Assembly (NCBI GenBank): GCA_026182355.1 | Contig: JAPFBL010000068.1 | Coordinates: forward strand, 4,777,001-4,841,000 | Direction: 5' to 3' | Length of the DNA: 64,000 nucleotides | Source: Hermatobates lingyangjiaoensis | Taxonomy: Eukaryota; Arthropoda; Insecta; Hemiptera; Hermatobatidae | Shown here: positions 13,033 through 24,492 of the stretch, piece after piece | Layout: the number at the start of each line of letters is the position of its first letter | Position numbering within the stretch: the first letter of the stretch is position 1 | Notes under the pieces: generated by a model | The model's database searches: none | Seen by the model: the letters and a program-made list of their open reading frames with translations, nothing else | Told to the model about the DNA's origin: nothing | Program-made: the position numbers and the translations under genes

Positions 13033-13125
13033 TTATATATAAATGATCAAACCACAATAAGAAATGGGAAAACAAGACTAAGATCTTTCAACCGTAACAA
13101 GCGGTCTTCGTCCAGTACAGATACG
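12154..13125. repeat. Cluster of PLE-terminus fragments and TA tracts
   Basis: In under 1 kb there are four (TA)n tracts (about 12,150-12,210, 12,355-12,381, 12,711-12,738, 13,000-13,038) and five PLE-terminus fragments of different families. These are family A (12,247-12,345), family F (12,383-12,480), family D (12,739-12,812), family E (12,815-12,930) and family C (13,044-13,113). The family F piece has CTGATGA, C, GAC-AATG-GTC, AAAATATA, so G12 of the core has become A. The family C piece is a half-element whose core CTGACGA has gained a G. Confidence 0.65.
12882..12915 (+). ncRNA. Hammerhead-ribozyme-like motif, family E
   Basis: Stem I strand TCTC (12,882-12,885), core CTGAAGA, one extra C, stem II GGT-TCAA-ACC, GAA, self-complementary AATT as stem III, A at the cleavage position, and GAGA (12,912-12,915) pairing perfectly with TCTC. 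All core residues are compatible with a hammerhead, position 7 being variable. The extra base before stem II is shared with the other families here. A diverged second copy lies at 29,896-29,940 on the minus strand. Confidence 0.55.
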
Positions 13126-15114
13126 AGAAAAGAAGTGAGTTACACCAAAATGGATCCATAGTTAGAAGTATACAAAAAAAAGTTCTAAACAAGATACCTA
13201 GATTATTTTGATGAAATTAAATATTTATATATTAATGTAAATTACTACTCGGGTTGTCTAAGACCCTAAGAGTGTTTTGGTGGGATTACAAGGCAACACT
13301 GATCTTTCAGTGTATTTTATCACGGACTCTGATTATTAGTGCTCTAATGCCAATCACAATTATATATATAAGACTAAAGAACATATTGAAATAAGTCAGA
13401 AAGTTTACCATTCAATTTAATTTAATTTAATTTTTTTTAATTTTAAATTTAATTCAATTTACCATTCAAAAATATATTAAGTTGCTCCTGATATCCTTCT
13501 CGCCAAATACTTTCGCTATTTAACCCCATACCTCTGCTTATTATAAGATTCAAATGTTAAAAACATTAACTAATTAATAATTAATGTTATTAGTACAATT
13601 CAAAAAAAATTATGTCCAACGCAGTCCTATAAGTAATAAAGTTAAACGGCAAAGTTTAAATTGTTATTGAAATTATCGTGTGAAAACGATATAATTTATT
13701 CAAACATAAATTAAAAGGTTATCATTCTGTACTAAAATTATACTGAATATAATAACGAAATTATTTAGAAAAGTTAAATTTTAAGAATTCATATTAATGA
13801 AGTAGATTTTCTCATATCGCTAATTAATAAAGTACTAATGATCGTCATTATATTTACCAAAGTCGCTATTATGATTACTATCATTCAACACAAAAAGTTA
13901 AAATCATCTTTAATTATTTGATTACTATAATTATATTAAACCGGCTGAAGAAAAAAAACATAACAAAGTATCTGAAACGTTTAAGTCACCTAAACATTTA
14001 CATCGCCTCTATTCAAGTCAATATACATTTAAAATAACTGAGGACTGCCTTTAATATCTGGAATTGCAGGATTTGAATAAAACACAGAAAATTTAAAAAA
14101 AACAAACACTTCTCGAAAAAACTGGTCAAGAATATGTTATAGATAAAAAATTTTAGTCTATTAAATAAACAAAAAATTATCAGTTAAATACCAACCCATA
14201 AAAAGCATGGAATTAAATGTAAATCCTTTCTGGCTTGAACAGATATCAAAGTGTATGGACTGCAGGCCGCATTTGCATCTGACCGGCAGAAAACCAAAGA
14301 TATTTTATTTTAGATCAAATCAAACAACCCTCGCGATTGTTCTTGAGATGTAAAACTGAAGAAATTGCGGTCTCTTGAACTGAAAGGACAATCTCTGTCG
14401 GATGCACAGAGTAACTCCACTCTTTACTGTCTCTTAAGCTGGTGCAACATTCAACATGAGGTGTTATGTATGTAATGACTAAGCTTGTTCCAGTTTACAA
14501 TTGTGGTCCATCTAAGTTACTATGGCTCCTACTTTGAGGATAAGATTGCAAGGTGACATTCCAATTGTCTGAAAGGGTCTGCGTGCTCAGAAACTCTTCA
14601 CTATTATTTACTGTCAAAGGAATACGAACAGGTAAATTAAACAACAGATAAAATGAAGAAACCATTCTCTCTTCACTATGATATAAACCTTACATAAAAA
14701 AATTGTCTAACCTAAAACCTTGCCAGGTCAACGAAATGAATAGGTAAAAGTTGCTCAGATTAACAAAGCGAGTTGGTAATCCATAACACGCAAAGCACGT
14801 TATATAACCAATGCTGCATATTTAACCCTCTTTTTATTTCATTTCAATCAAATATGATTTTCAGATGTTTCCGGATTTAAACATTTTGAGTCCATATTTG
14901 ACACTTCTAAGATGATGTCTGAATGAATGTTACATAATAAAAACTTATTATCACTCTTATTGGAAATAATACTTCATTGGCATTGTCCCTTATATCAATA
15001 CAAGTACTTCTGCTCTTCTTCTTGTTCTAAAGACTTTAAATTTTCCATTTATGATAGCCTATCTACTAGTGGCCAATGATCACGACTAGCAGTGGTCCAT
15101 GACTATATACTAGC
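13126..15114. other. AT-rich non-coding stretch
   Basis: Nothing recognised. There is a low-complexity TTTAA-rich patch at about 13,415-13,462. Confidence 0.55.
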
Positions 15115-15179
15115 ATAATCTCATTATTCTGAGGTAAAATGGATAAACCAACAAAAGTCTCCACACAAATGAAGTTTTA

Positions 15180-15218
15180 TTCAACGCGTTTCGAACACTT
15201 TGTGTTCATCATCAGGAA
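15180..15218 (-). ncRNA. Hammerhead-ribozyme-like motif, family B (left arm)
   Basis: Exact mirror of the motif at 15,276-15,314; see that entry for the secondary structure. Both arms are intact, so transcripts from either strand would carry one sense motif and one antisense motif. Confidence 0.5.
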
Positions 15219-15275
15219 GACACTATAATACAAATTATATCTATATTGTATAGATATAATTTGTATTATAGTGTC

Positions 15276-15314
15276 TTCCTGATGATGAACACAAAGTGTT
15301 CGAAACGCGTTGAA
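15276..15314 (+). ncRNA. Hammerhead-ribozyme-like motif, family B (right arm)
   Basis: TTC, CTGATGA (15,279-15,285), one extra T, stem II GAACAC-AAA-GTGTTC, GAA, self-complementary ACGCGT as stem III, T, GAA. Stem II is a perfect 6-bp hairpin. Stem I is only 3 bp (TTC with GAA). The core matches the consensus except for the extra base. Type I hammerheads with very short stem III are known from PLEs. Activity here is inferred. Confidence 0.55.
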
Positions 15315-15419
15315 TAAAACTTCATTTGTGTGGAGACTTTTGTTGGTTTATCCACTTTACCTCAGAATGAGTAAATACCACACAATTACGGATTGCACAA
15401 CTAATGATAATCTCATTAT

Positions 15420-17652
15420 AACATTACATTTCATTATAAGTAATTTATTAAAATTATTTTTTTAAAATTGGTAATATAATCAATAACTAATTACTAATTG
15501 CATTCGCTCATATTTTATGATATTAATTACAAAAAATTACATTATCACCCATCTAATTTAAGATGAAATATACTATACCCTAAGTATGAAATGAAATAAT
15601 TATTTAAAAAATCTAATAAATAAATAGTTGTTTTTCATTTATCTCTCTCTTACATGATAAACAAAACAAATTCCCTGTATGTCTCTACAAAGTCTCTGCT
15701 TTGACCATAGAAAATCCATCATATGACAGGAATATTTTTTTTTTGTTTATGAATAAATAAGCGGTACTCCATTTCTGCGTCAATACTATCAACCAAATCT
15801 GGAAACATACTTTTTATATTATAGAAATTAAGAACGCAATTTCTAAAACTAAATATCCTGTATACATATAAATTTGTAAATACCTTAACATAGAAAAGGT
15901 GATTGCAAGATTACATAGTAATCCATGTAATAAGAGAACACTCTTCTCTATAGGGAGAGAGAGAGCAAGCCCCCGAGTTCAATATCCGTCGACCATGTGC
16001 TATAAAATTATCCAGAGACTGAGTTTACTTATTTAATTCTGTACGGCTATTTCTTTTAACTGCTTAAATTCATATATTTTAGTTTTATACAAAATTAGTT
16101 TAAATTACATGATAGCATATACCTTTTAGAATAAGTTGAGTGCACAGGTAGTCCCACAAGACAACGCACTTAATCCGAACATTGGCCCAACAATTTCCAT
16201 TCAGAGTCCTAATTTTGCCTACTTCAAGTGTGTAACCATCGTTAAGAACTTTGAAGATAATTACGAAATTGCGTGTATAAAATAAAAAGGACAAACACAT
16301 ATTCAGATCTACAATTGTGTTTTATGAACATATTCAAATATTGATTTCCAATGTTAATAAAACGCGTTCTCTACAAAGGTGCAGAATAATATTTGTCTGA
16401 ATACTTAACAGATGTACTATGGCAAGCACACCGAAGAGTCTGTTGTTTCTGCTTCCATTATAGGTAATTCTTTCTTTTCAGTCTTTACGTTTTCATTAAT
16501 GTAAATTTAAACTTTCAGTAATTAAATATAAATGGAAAAGGAAGCAGGCTATGTCTTAAATCATTGCAAACTTTTTAGAAACTCCGAACAAATAACAGGA
16601 AATGTTCTTTCTTTGCCAAAATTTCAAAATAATAAAGTATGTTTTTCATAGAACGACAAAATTATAAAATAAGTTTTTACTTGGAAGCATGCATTGTAAT
16701 AAAACTGATATTTAAATTCACCGGAGGAAATATTTATTTTCTTCCTTTTTACCTTACTATAGCTAATCTATAAAAATTATGAATAAAGTATTTTACCTAC
16801 TTTTATTTTATAAGCTCCCTGAACCTAGATGGTGGTTAATACTGCAGCAACTCTGAAGGATCTATACGGCTTTGGTATTTTCATCTTAGGTTATTACAGG
16901 GAAGTTTAAAAAGGTCTGTTGAATTTAAAAGGATCAGAGATTGAGTCACAGGAAAGTAATAACGCAGCTACATGATTTCACTGCGCACTTGTCTATACTG
17001 AGTTGTACAGGCACAGAAAACCGAACTTCTTAAAACACCAATAAGCTTTAAATAAATCCCCTGTAAGTCCCTATAAGATGCATGGCCTTGCTCGGCACCC
17101 AGGATCAATATCCCATCCATTTTCTTCAGGGAAATGTCTATGTGAATACAACTTTTTCGATGTCACCAGTCAACTAGTCAACTAGTCGAAGCCAACTAGT
17201 CCAACCTACAGGAACATTTTTGTGCGTGTCTTTTTTATATACAACTACCATTTAAATACGTATTTCACTCAGGTTGCAATGTTCTTTCTAATATAAAAGT
17301 AAGTTAAAAAAAAAACCTAGAGAGACCTACACCAAACTCGTTAACAAGCAACTACGTTTTGTTTTATTTAATGTGGCTATAAATAACTTATAATCAATAT
17401 GTATAATTTGTTTACTTTATTAGTACTAAGGAACTATAAGAAATATCTCCAGTCTCGAGCAATTGTGCACTAAACATATCAGCTTTCATAGAAGGGGAAC
17501 TGATAAATATGTCAAGAAGAAAGCAGTTAAGAGGTGGCAAGAATAACCAGGGCCAATTTAGTATAGAAAGCTCATTCCAACTAAACATACATTTATAAAG
17601 AAAACTATCTTCAAAGGAAGAATTTAAAAATATATCTTGAATATCTGCATGT

Positions 17653-17657
<5 letters not shown>
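15420..17657. other. AT-rich non-coding stretch
   Basis: A box-B-like GAGTTCAATATCC at about 15,975 may be a SINE fragment, but no body could be aligned. Nothing else recognised. Confidence 0.5.
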
Positions 17658-17711
<54 letters not shown>

Positions 17712-17820
17712 ATAAAAAGATTTCACATAAACACGTGAAACAACAATCAATGATCAAACCACAATAAGAAATGGGAAAACAAGACTAAGATCTTTCAACC
17801 GTAACAAGCGGTCTTCGTCC
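17658..17820. repeat. (TA)n tract plus family C half-element
   Basis: A roughly 50-bp (TA)n tract runs into ATCAATAAAAAGATTTCAC and the family C arm, with ACCGTAACAAGCGGTCTTCG near its end. Read on the minus strand this gives GACGAAGACCG..CGGTTGAAAGATCT, the 3' half of the hammerhead-like motif. The CTG of the core and the second arm are absent. The 13.04 kb copy breaks off at almost the same point (CGTCC). Confidence 0.7.
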
Positions 17821-19323
17821 GCTTGTTTGTTTACAAAATGTAAACAAATGGTACATTTTTGATTAAAATATAAGTTTAACGAGATTAAAATAAAAGAAAA
17901 CATCAGTTGGTTGTCAAAAAGTTTGATATTATGTTCACTTCTAGTAAAGTTGAGGTAGGTTATTCCTGGTTTTTTTCTTTGAAATTTAATTTATTACAAA
18001 CAATGTATGTTGTTATTTTTAAATAATTTTTTCTCCCATATTTTATTGCATGTTTTAATGCAATATACATCAGCTAGGTCTCGATAATCTTAGTCCTTGT
18101 GCTTCCAACTTTTTCCTAAGCAATAACTATTCATATTACAGAGATCTGCGGTTTCACAGAGCAGGTTGATATTGGAAAAGTTCGGGAGTTAATCACCAAA
18201 ACTCTTCTGTTTTTCTAGTGCCTCGAAAGTATTTTTGCAAAATTTTAGGAACGACCAAATTTTTTTCTCAGACTTCATAGTTACATTGCAGCATACTTTC
18301 CACATTTGTATCAATGATTAACATATTAAATATCAACTTAACACTATAACCCTATAAGCTGGAAAAAAAGGGGTCATAACGGAACTAAATTTAACAATAC
18401 AAATACTACAGCATAACAATAATGTTTTGTTAATATAATATTATAGTCTAAAAATTATAGTATAAAAATAATAACGTATATTTTTAAAAAATAGAAGGCA
18501 ATAAAAAATAAAATAAATGGTAGGAAATAAAATATTCTGAGAACCATATATATTCTTCGCTGTTAAACTTACTCATGTGCAAATTTAAATACAGCATGCA
18601 ATTGATTTTCATTATTTGTTATTAGTCATATGTGGTTAATATTAAATAAATGTAACTAACATTTTTGAACGCTTGATTGAGATGAAAGCGTAAGTGAATT
18701 CTGCTTTTGAAGTGTGAAGGCCCTTGCTCTTTTCAATCAAAAGTCACTAGGTTCAGCTGCCGTGACGGATAACCAAGCTTCTACTTCAGAAATGCTTATT
18801 CATTTCTGCTAATTGTACCCCTGTCAATGAGACAGATAAATGAGACCCAAGCTTACAAAGGACAACCTTTTCCAGGTAAAATTAAACCACTGACCCTGCC
18901 CCCTGAAGGATGGAGCCGCAGTACACAGTTCCCCTATGTCTTGTCGTCAGAGAATCCACTGACAGTCGTCTCCTCAACTCACTCAGTCAAGCCTCATCAA
19001 AATAATAAAAATGTAAATATTTTTAAATATCCATTAGCTCTTTTCTGTCAAATGATTAATATTAAACTTAAAGAATGCTAATATATTTTTTCAATAATTA
19101 AACATAATTTCCATTACATATCAGACATATATATCACCTCTATTAATTATATTACACAAATAGTAATATTATTATTAGTACTAATAATAGTTATATTTTA
19201 CTAAAATAAAGCCGTTATTTATTTACTAATATATAAATGAATTTATTAGTTTCTAAGTAAACAACTAAATGTATAGTTGTTATAGTATTTAGGTTAACAC
19301 TATAATGTATTAACGTAACAGGT
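17821..19323. other. AT-rich non-coding stretch
   Basis: No gene or repeat recognised. Confidence 0.5.
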
Positions 19324-19485
19324 TTGAGTGAATTAGAAGAAAAAACAAACATTTGCTTCATAAGTTCTTCTCATTATTCACCCAACGACATTCCAGAGCA
19401 AAGTTCATTTCCAGGAGGCATTGGAAGAAGGGCATGCTCCGAAATATATCGGGAGAAAAAAAGAATTCATGAAGTACCTGTTTTT
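19324..19485 (+). other. Possible short exon (unrecognised)
   Basis: After an AACAG that could act as a weak acceptor, a frame reads LSELEEKTNICFISSS and later GGIGRRACSEIYREKKRIHE. The composition is more protein-like than that of neighbouring frames. The downstream GTACCT would be a poor donor, and the frame continues to 19,551 in hydrophobic AT-rich sequence. No family recognised. It lies on the strand opposite to the better-supported exon at 19.66-20.19 kb. Confidence 0.2.
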
Positions 19486-19659
19486 TTTCTTATAATTTAC
19501 ATGAACTTTCAATTCCTGCAAAACTATCTATCCACGATAACAATAACGTAAGAAATGTCTTTTGACTCTTTGCACCAAATGTATCAACCAACGTAATCTA
19601 TCAGAGAAGAGAAACACTTTTATGAATCTAATTCGTAGCCATCTAGTTGATTAGTTTGA

Positions 19660-20189
19660 CTAAAAGCCATTTATTTGTAGAAAATAAGGAAAGCCCAAAC
19701 CTTTCTGTCCTTTCAAGTCTGTGGTGCTCCCGTCACGCATTGATAAGCAGACATCCAGAGATTCAGAATTATCCAAACTGTCTGCTTCCATACGACCATC
19801 TTCCTCAATGATATGTTTTGAAAGAAATAAGATCCGTTTACACAGATTTAGATAATTTTTTTTCAGCTTCAATTCTTGTAAGGAATTAATGCTTGGATCT
19901 GAACTCCTTGTCTTTCCAAAACAAATTAGTTGTCTCGTCATATCACACACACACTCAACAGCTTCATCATTGCCCTTTTATGCGATATAATCATGTCACC
20001 ATTGCTAATTATCACTCCTAAATGTTCGTCCATTGTAATTGTAAATGCAGTACATTTACCCATATAATCTACTTCGCAATTCTTCTGGATTGTTTCATAT
20101 TTCTCTGAGGGAATCAGTTTTATTTTTTCGTATGGCCTCTATAGGTCACCTCTTCCATAAATGGCTTAGCAGCCAAGGGTAGGCGTTGG
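19660..20189 (-). pseudogene. Probable host exon or pseudogene, two frame breaks, unrecognised protein
   Basis: On the minus strand a pyrimidine tract, CTTTTCTTGTTCTGTTTCTAG, ends at 20,190 and looks like a splice acceptor. The sequence after it reads continuously protein-like if two frame changes are allowed. Segment 1 (to about 20,125) includes PFMEEVTYRGHTKK. Segment 2 (about 20,130-19,955) includes LIPSEKYETIQKNCEVDYMG and MDEHLGVIISNGDM. Segment 3 (19,950-19,660) includes DMTRQLICFGKTRS and YLNLCKRILFLSKHIIEEDG, then a stop after QINGF. The breaks fall in an A6 run (20,123-20,128) and a (CA)n run (19,944-19,955). That suggests slippage in a decaying gene or sequencing error. No family recognised. 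Only one exon is visible; the rest would lie at higher coordinates. Confidence 0.45.
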
Positions 20190-20744
20190 CTAGAAACAGA
20201 ACAAGAAAAGGTTTTATTTTTCGACTGGATAACTACTTTGTTATGGTCGTAACAGTAAAAATATACAACATAACGTAAGGAAATGTCCATTCTAACCTAC
20301 GTCATCGATTTTCAGGGTGCTTACGGCACTGTTAGCCGAAACGTCCTGACGAACAAAACCAGTGATTTAACCTTCATCGGCAGCATATTCCACTGGAGGT
20401 AGTTTTCTTAAACAAAGGTTTAAGAATGTCAGAAACATCAAAAATTGAAGACGCCACCAGCAGAGGAAAGACCTTCCACAGGGTGCAGTGCTTAGTGGCA
20501 CTCTTTCTAATATCATGATTAATGACCAGCCTATACATTGAACTCAAGCGTATTCCATTAATAGGTGCCCTCTTATTATATTCCTTACTAATAATATAAC
20601 ACTACCACACTTTAACACTACCCATGTCATAACAATGGTTACCAGCAACAACATTGAGCAATGGAGCACACTTTGACCCTAGCACTGTGTCAAACTGTCA
20701 AGCTGTCAAGGGTCAAGCCGTGGCATGCTGAAAACGACAGATTT

Positions 20745-20745
20745 G

Positions 20746-20809
<64 letters not shown>

Positions 20810-20820
20810 TATATATATAT
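20745..20820. repeat. (TA)n microsatellite
   Basis: About 75 bp of nearly pure TA dinucleotide. The open frame of alternating I and Y across it is an artefact. No PLE palindrome abuts it directly, but a family D piece starts about 100 bp downstream. Confidence 0.95.
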
Positions 20821-20921
20821 TGACACTGTCACGTGTTCATTCAAAATAGGCAGTTAATGTTGAAATCCACAGATTATTTTTCTTTGTAAAATAATTTCTA
20901 ATATAATACTTAGTTTTTCTG

Positions 20922-21040
20922 CTTCAAAATTTTATACTTCTGCCTATTAAAAAAGGTTTTAAATAAAAACCAAAACGTTGGCAGTGAGAGTTTAATTTGA
21001 ATCTGAAGAACTGACCGAGTACGATAGAATTTTATTTTGT
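20922..21040 (+). repeat. Family D PLE-terminus repeat, longer single-orientation copy
   Basis: Runs from TTCAAAATTTTATACTTCTG to CTGAAGAACTGACCGAGTAC and TTTTATTTTG, ending at an AT-rich run. Its first part is homologous to 33,780-33,870 (ATTCCTGCCTAAGAAAC versus ACTTCTGCCTATTAAAA, then GTTTTAAATAA). It shows that the family D palindrome at 2.8 kb is the end of a longer sequence. Confidence 0.55.
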
Positions 21041-22171
21041 ACATATATATCAAATTATTTGTAGGCCTGAAACTTAACGTCTGCGAAGTTGTAATATTTT
21101 CTTGCCTTAACATTTGTTACATTGTGGTACTCACCTGTCGGCCAATGGAAGTTTTTTGACTTCATAAAAATAATTATGAAACAAATTCATTTAAATAAAC
21201 ACATACCCGTGTATTTTCATTGCTTTTCATTGTCTAACAAATCTCTATAAGTTCATGTCATCAAGAACCAAAAAAGTACAGCTATTAGGAAACTGTCACA
21301 TTCATATCAAATACATTGGAGAATACATTAATAATCCAAGTGAAACTCTAAAGTTAGAGAAATGGGATCAGCAATTACAGCATAAAGAAATAAAGAATAT
21401 GAGTTCAGAAAACTCTTACAGTTACAGCTGTCTCATGAAAGATAAAAACTACAACACAACTAAGAGGCTTCCCTGACTCGTTGAATACTGAACTTACTGG
21501 TCATGACAATGGGTGATTTATTGATTTGTCATTGCATGTTACAAAACCAATCTATTCCATATACTTTTGAACCATTTGGACACAACAGTTAGTGTAAAGT
21601 AATACGTCAACTTTATTCCACCGTTTAAGACAATAAAATCACAGCAATCCGTGGGAGATTTTGTTAACAAAGTAATTAGTGTTTTACGTGAGACTAGGAA
21701 TGAAACGAGTACTTTGAGAAGGACAAATGTAGGGGCATCGGATATAAAGACAAAGCAATAAAGGGTGCCAGTAGAGAAAGGGAAATGGCTAAGGAGGCAA
21801 TCGTCTCCTGATAATTGCCTTCATTAAGGGAAGACACAACTACAGAGGACGTAAATGCTAATTAAGGCAATTAGGACTTTGTTTTCATTTCTTTTGAACA
21901 AATAAAATTTATAATTGTTCTGTCGCAGTGCTAGAGCCAGACTTCACTGTAATAAAAACCAGTTAAGTATTTCACTAGACTAAAAAAGTAAAAAAATCTG
22001 GAATGAAACCCTACTTCTGACTAATTACCTAACTAAGATTTAAGTAAATTAATTAATAGAGTCAGTTTGACATATTTTGTTAAAAGGAATTTTACTTAAA
22101 CATAAGATGTGCGTCTGAGGAGACGGACAGACTAAAGCGCTAATAGCCTTTCAATAATCAATGGAAAGACA
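21041..22171. other. Non-coding stretch with possible homeodomain-site cluster
   Basis: No gene recognised. The better-ordered sub-stretch at 21,680-21,890 is listed separately. Confidence 0.5.
21680..21890. promoter_or_regulatory. Candidate cis-regulatory element
   Basis: A balanced-composition pocket containing several ATTA/TAAT-core sites close together: GATAATTGCC, TCATTAAGGG, CTAATTAAGGCAATTAGG. These are typical of homeodomain-bound enhancers. There is no open frame. Clusters of such cores are common by chance in AT-rich DNA, so the evidence is weak. Confidence 0.2.
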
Positions 22172-22380
22172 CCTCGGTCACGTGGTCGGTATGATATTTG
22201 CCTCGTCCACAGATATGTGGGTTCTAATCCCTTATATCTTAACCGTTTTACGTTGTCTAGACTTTGTACGGCTGAATTCTTAGATTTTGATAAATCTGTC
22301 TCGAAATGCACTTGTTGCTATTTATAGCCTTCTGGTTCTGAGTTCTCCACACGTGTAAGGTGTGCATACAAGAGGCGTTC
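22172..22380 (+). repeat. tRNA-derived SINE-like sequence
   Basis: The head resembles a tRNA: box-A-like TCGGTCACGTGGTCGG, then box-B-like GGTTCTAATCC at 22,220-22,230. The body that follows contains TTTGTACGGCTGAATTC; a similar TCTGTACGGCTATTTC follows a box-B-like site near 15.98 kb. No closed acceptor stem could be drawn, so this is unlikely to be a functional tRNA. The 3' boundary is uncertain. Confidence 0.45.
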
Positions 22381-24431
22381 AATATTTATTGACTGGTTTT
22401 ATTCTATTGCTTTGTAATATTTAGTATAGCATTATTGAAAACTCGATTTATACCTTTTGTTTCCACAGGGTCCAGCAATCTAGGTTATACTCCAACTCAG
22501 AATTGACTACGTGCTACGTCCTCAGAGTGCCGGGTGTGAGGACAGTACCTTGTGCACTGTATCAGGCTAAAAGCGCAAGACTCGCTCTGTGGTTAACTAA
22601 GCCATTCTCTTTACTGGAGTGTGGGAGGGACTGGAGTATCACCAAACTATCGGTACCGTGAGGATCTGTCCAGGTCTGAGTCCGCCTTATAGTGTTGTGG
22701 ATGTGGTTCCAAACCCAAGTTTGGCTACATACTAGGGTGTGTCGCTGGACGGAATTCACCTGTGCTATATGATAAGGAGTATTTTCTATCGCCTTGCTTG
22801 GAGAACAACAGGCGGTGAGCCCAAGCAATGTAGTCTCTAACAGTATGAACAGATCCGTCCTAGAGGGACAAACACAAATACTGGTACTCGTCATAAGGTG
22901 TGTTCTAAGAAATAAATTGATAAGCATGATCGGATAGTTGAATTTACGCACAACAAAACAACTTAACAACTTAATTCTTGTAAAATGGTATAATAACTAT
23001 GTTCTATGAGTTTTCCTTTCATGTATTTTATGTGACTCATAATATTCACAAAAGTCCTTCTTTTTCTTATTTTTAATAAGAAAAAGACAAGAAAATATAT
23101 TCATAAACTAGATAAAGGAGTCTAAATATTATTAACTGTTCTTAGGAGGAAAAATATATAGAACAACCAGTTGTTTTAGCATAAAGGCGTTTGGTGCGAA
23201 CGCGTAGGTCGAATCTTTTACACCCTGATTTTGTAGCTTGACTTGTTGTAATTACGCTATAACCGTAAATATAGACAGTCCTGTTGAGTAAAAAATAAAA
23301 ATAAAAAACTATTTAACTGGAAGAAATTTAAATCATAATGGATAAAAAACAGTATTTCTATGTTCTCGAAACTAAAAATAAAACTTGAATTAATTTTATA
23401 AAATACTATATGCTTATTCTCTACGCTAATAAGATTAAATTCAATAAATTTAAAAATTTAATTACAGCAATTCAATAATTATCAAGAAATTTGTTAATTA
23501 TGTTAACTAACAGGGTTCGACTGTTGATATAGACTTAACAAGAGTTAAGTACGGTATTCTATAATGTATTTGATTTATATCTTATCCCAAAAGAGTTATT
23601 ACAGTTACAGGGTCAAAAGACCTAATACTACAAAATGCATAGCATTATTGTAGTGGCTGGCACTCACCACTGGCTACTGCTATTGACTGGGATAGCAGGC
23701 GGCACTGGTCAGCTAGGATGAAAATCCTAAGAGTTACTAAATAAAAAACCTCAAATAAAAAACCCTTTATAAAATAATTCCCTTCAACATTGTTATACAC
23801 CGCAGGTTATATTTGCTTACAGGGAAGATAAAGAGTTTTATACCTTCTCATTCCTCGGTAATGGGAAATTTGTAAGTCTTTAACAATCATTACTCAATAT
23901 GAGTAAATATTGCACTACCATTGTATAGTTAGTATAATTTACTTCGATTAAACGTTAGTAAACTAATGATGCAATAAAATATATAATTTTAAATGAATTG
24001 ACCACTCCCACCATGCTGTCTGAGTTCAGGTGCACACCACTCGATTCTCACATGTATCACTCCTAACGTGGCAGCAGCTCATAAATCCCTTGGAGTTGTT
24101 TCTCCCGTGATTTGCTTCTCAGTCTTGCCTCTCCCTTAGGCGTACCCTCCCATGTTTCACTTTAATCCGTCTCTTTTTCTCTTTCATATTTCTTCCAATG
24201 CTTACCTACTTTCTCCCTTCATGTCATTCTTGTCTCCTCATTCCACCTCCTACTTTTGAAAATCTTTATAATTTAATTATTCTTATATTGCTTGATTTGA
24301 CAACTTCAAATAACACTTGTATCAGTTTATCAACAGGTTTTCTAAAATTTCTAAACGTTCGCTGCGTTCCTGCCAAACATCATACATCCAAAACATCTCT
24401 ATCTACCTAATTCAATATTTCAGAGGAATTT

Positions 24432-24492
<61 letters not shown>

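Larger units (their letters stand above)
15115..15419. mobile_element. Palindromic PLE-derived element, family B, with 13-bp target-site duplication
   Basis: ATAATCTCATTAT occurs at 15,115-15,127 and again at 15,407-15,419, bracketing a 279-bp insert. Inside, 15,126 to 15,368 is a nearly perfect palindrome: arms of about 120 bp, a 3-base loop near 15,247, and one mismatch noticed. The right arm is followed by a 38-base single-orientation tail that ends at the repeat. Each arm has a hammerhead-like motif. No open frame is present, so movement would depend on enzymes supplied by another element, presumably a PLE. The near identity of the arms points to a recent event. Confidence 0.8.

Noticed and set aside
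12154..13125. CRISPR-like array of spaced repeats
   Set aside because: The spaced units are TA microsatellites separated by unrelated PLE fragments; there is no regular repeat and spacer.
17171..17205. CAACTAGT short tandem repeats as a regulatory motif
   Set aside because: Only three or four irregular units without other context.
20661..20849. Open frame of repeated I and Y residues
   Set aside because: Translation of a (TA)n microsatellite.
22172..22245. Functional tRNA gene
   Set aside because: Box A and box B are present, but acceptor and anticodon stems do not close; a SINE head fits better.
22562..22969. 135-codon minus-strand open frame
   Set aside because: No domain, no splice context and no repeat partner found; the length is possible by chance in the less AT-rich patch it occupies.
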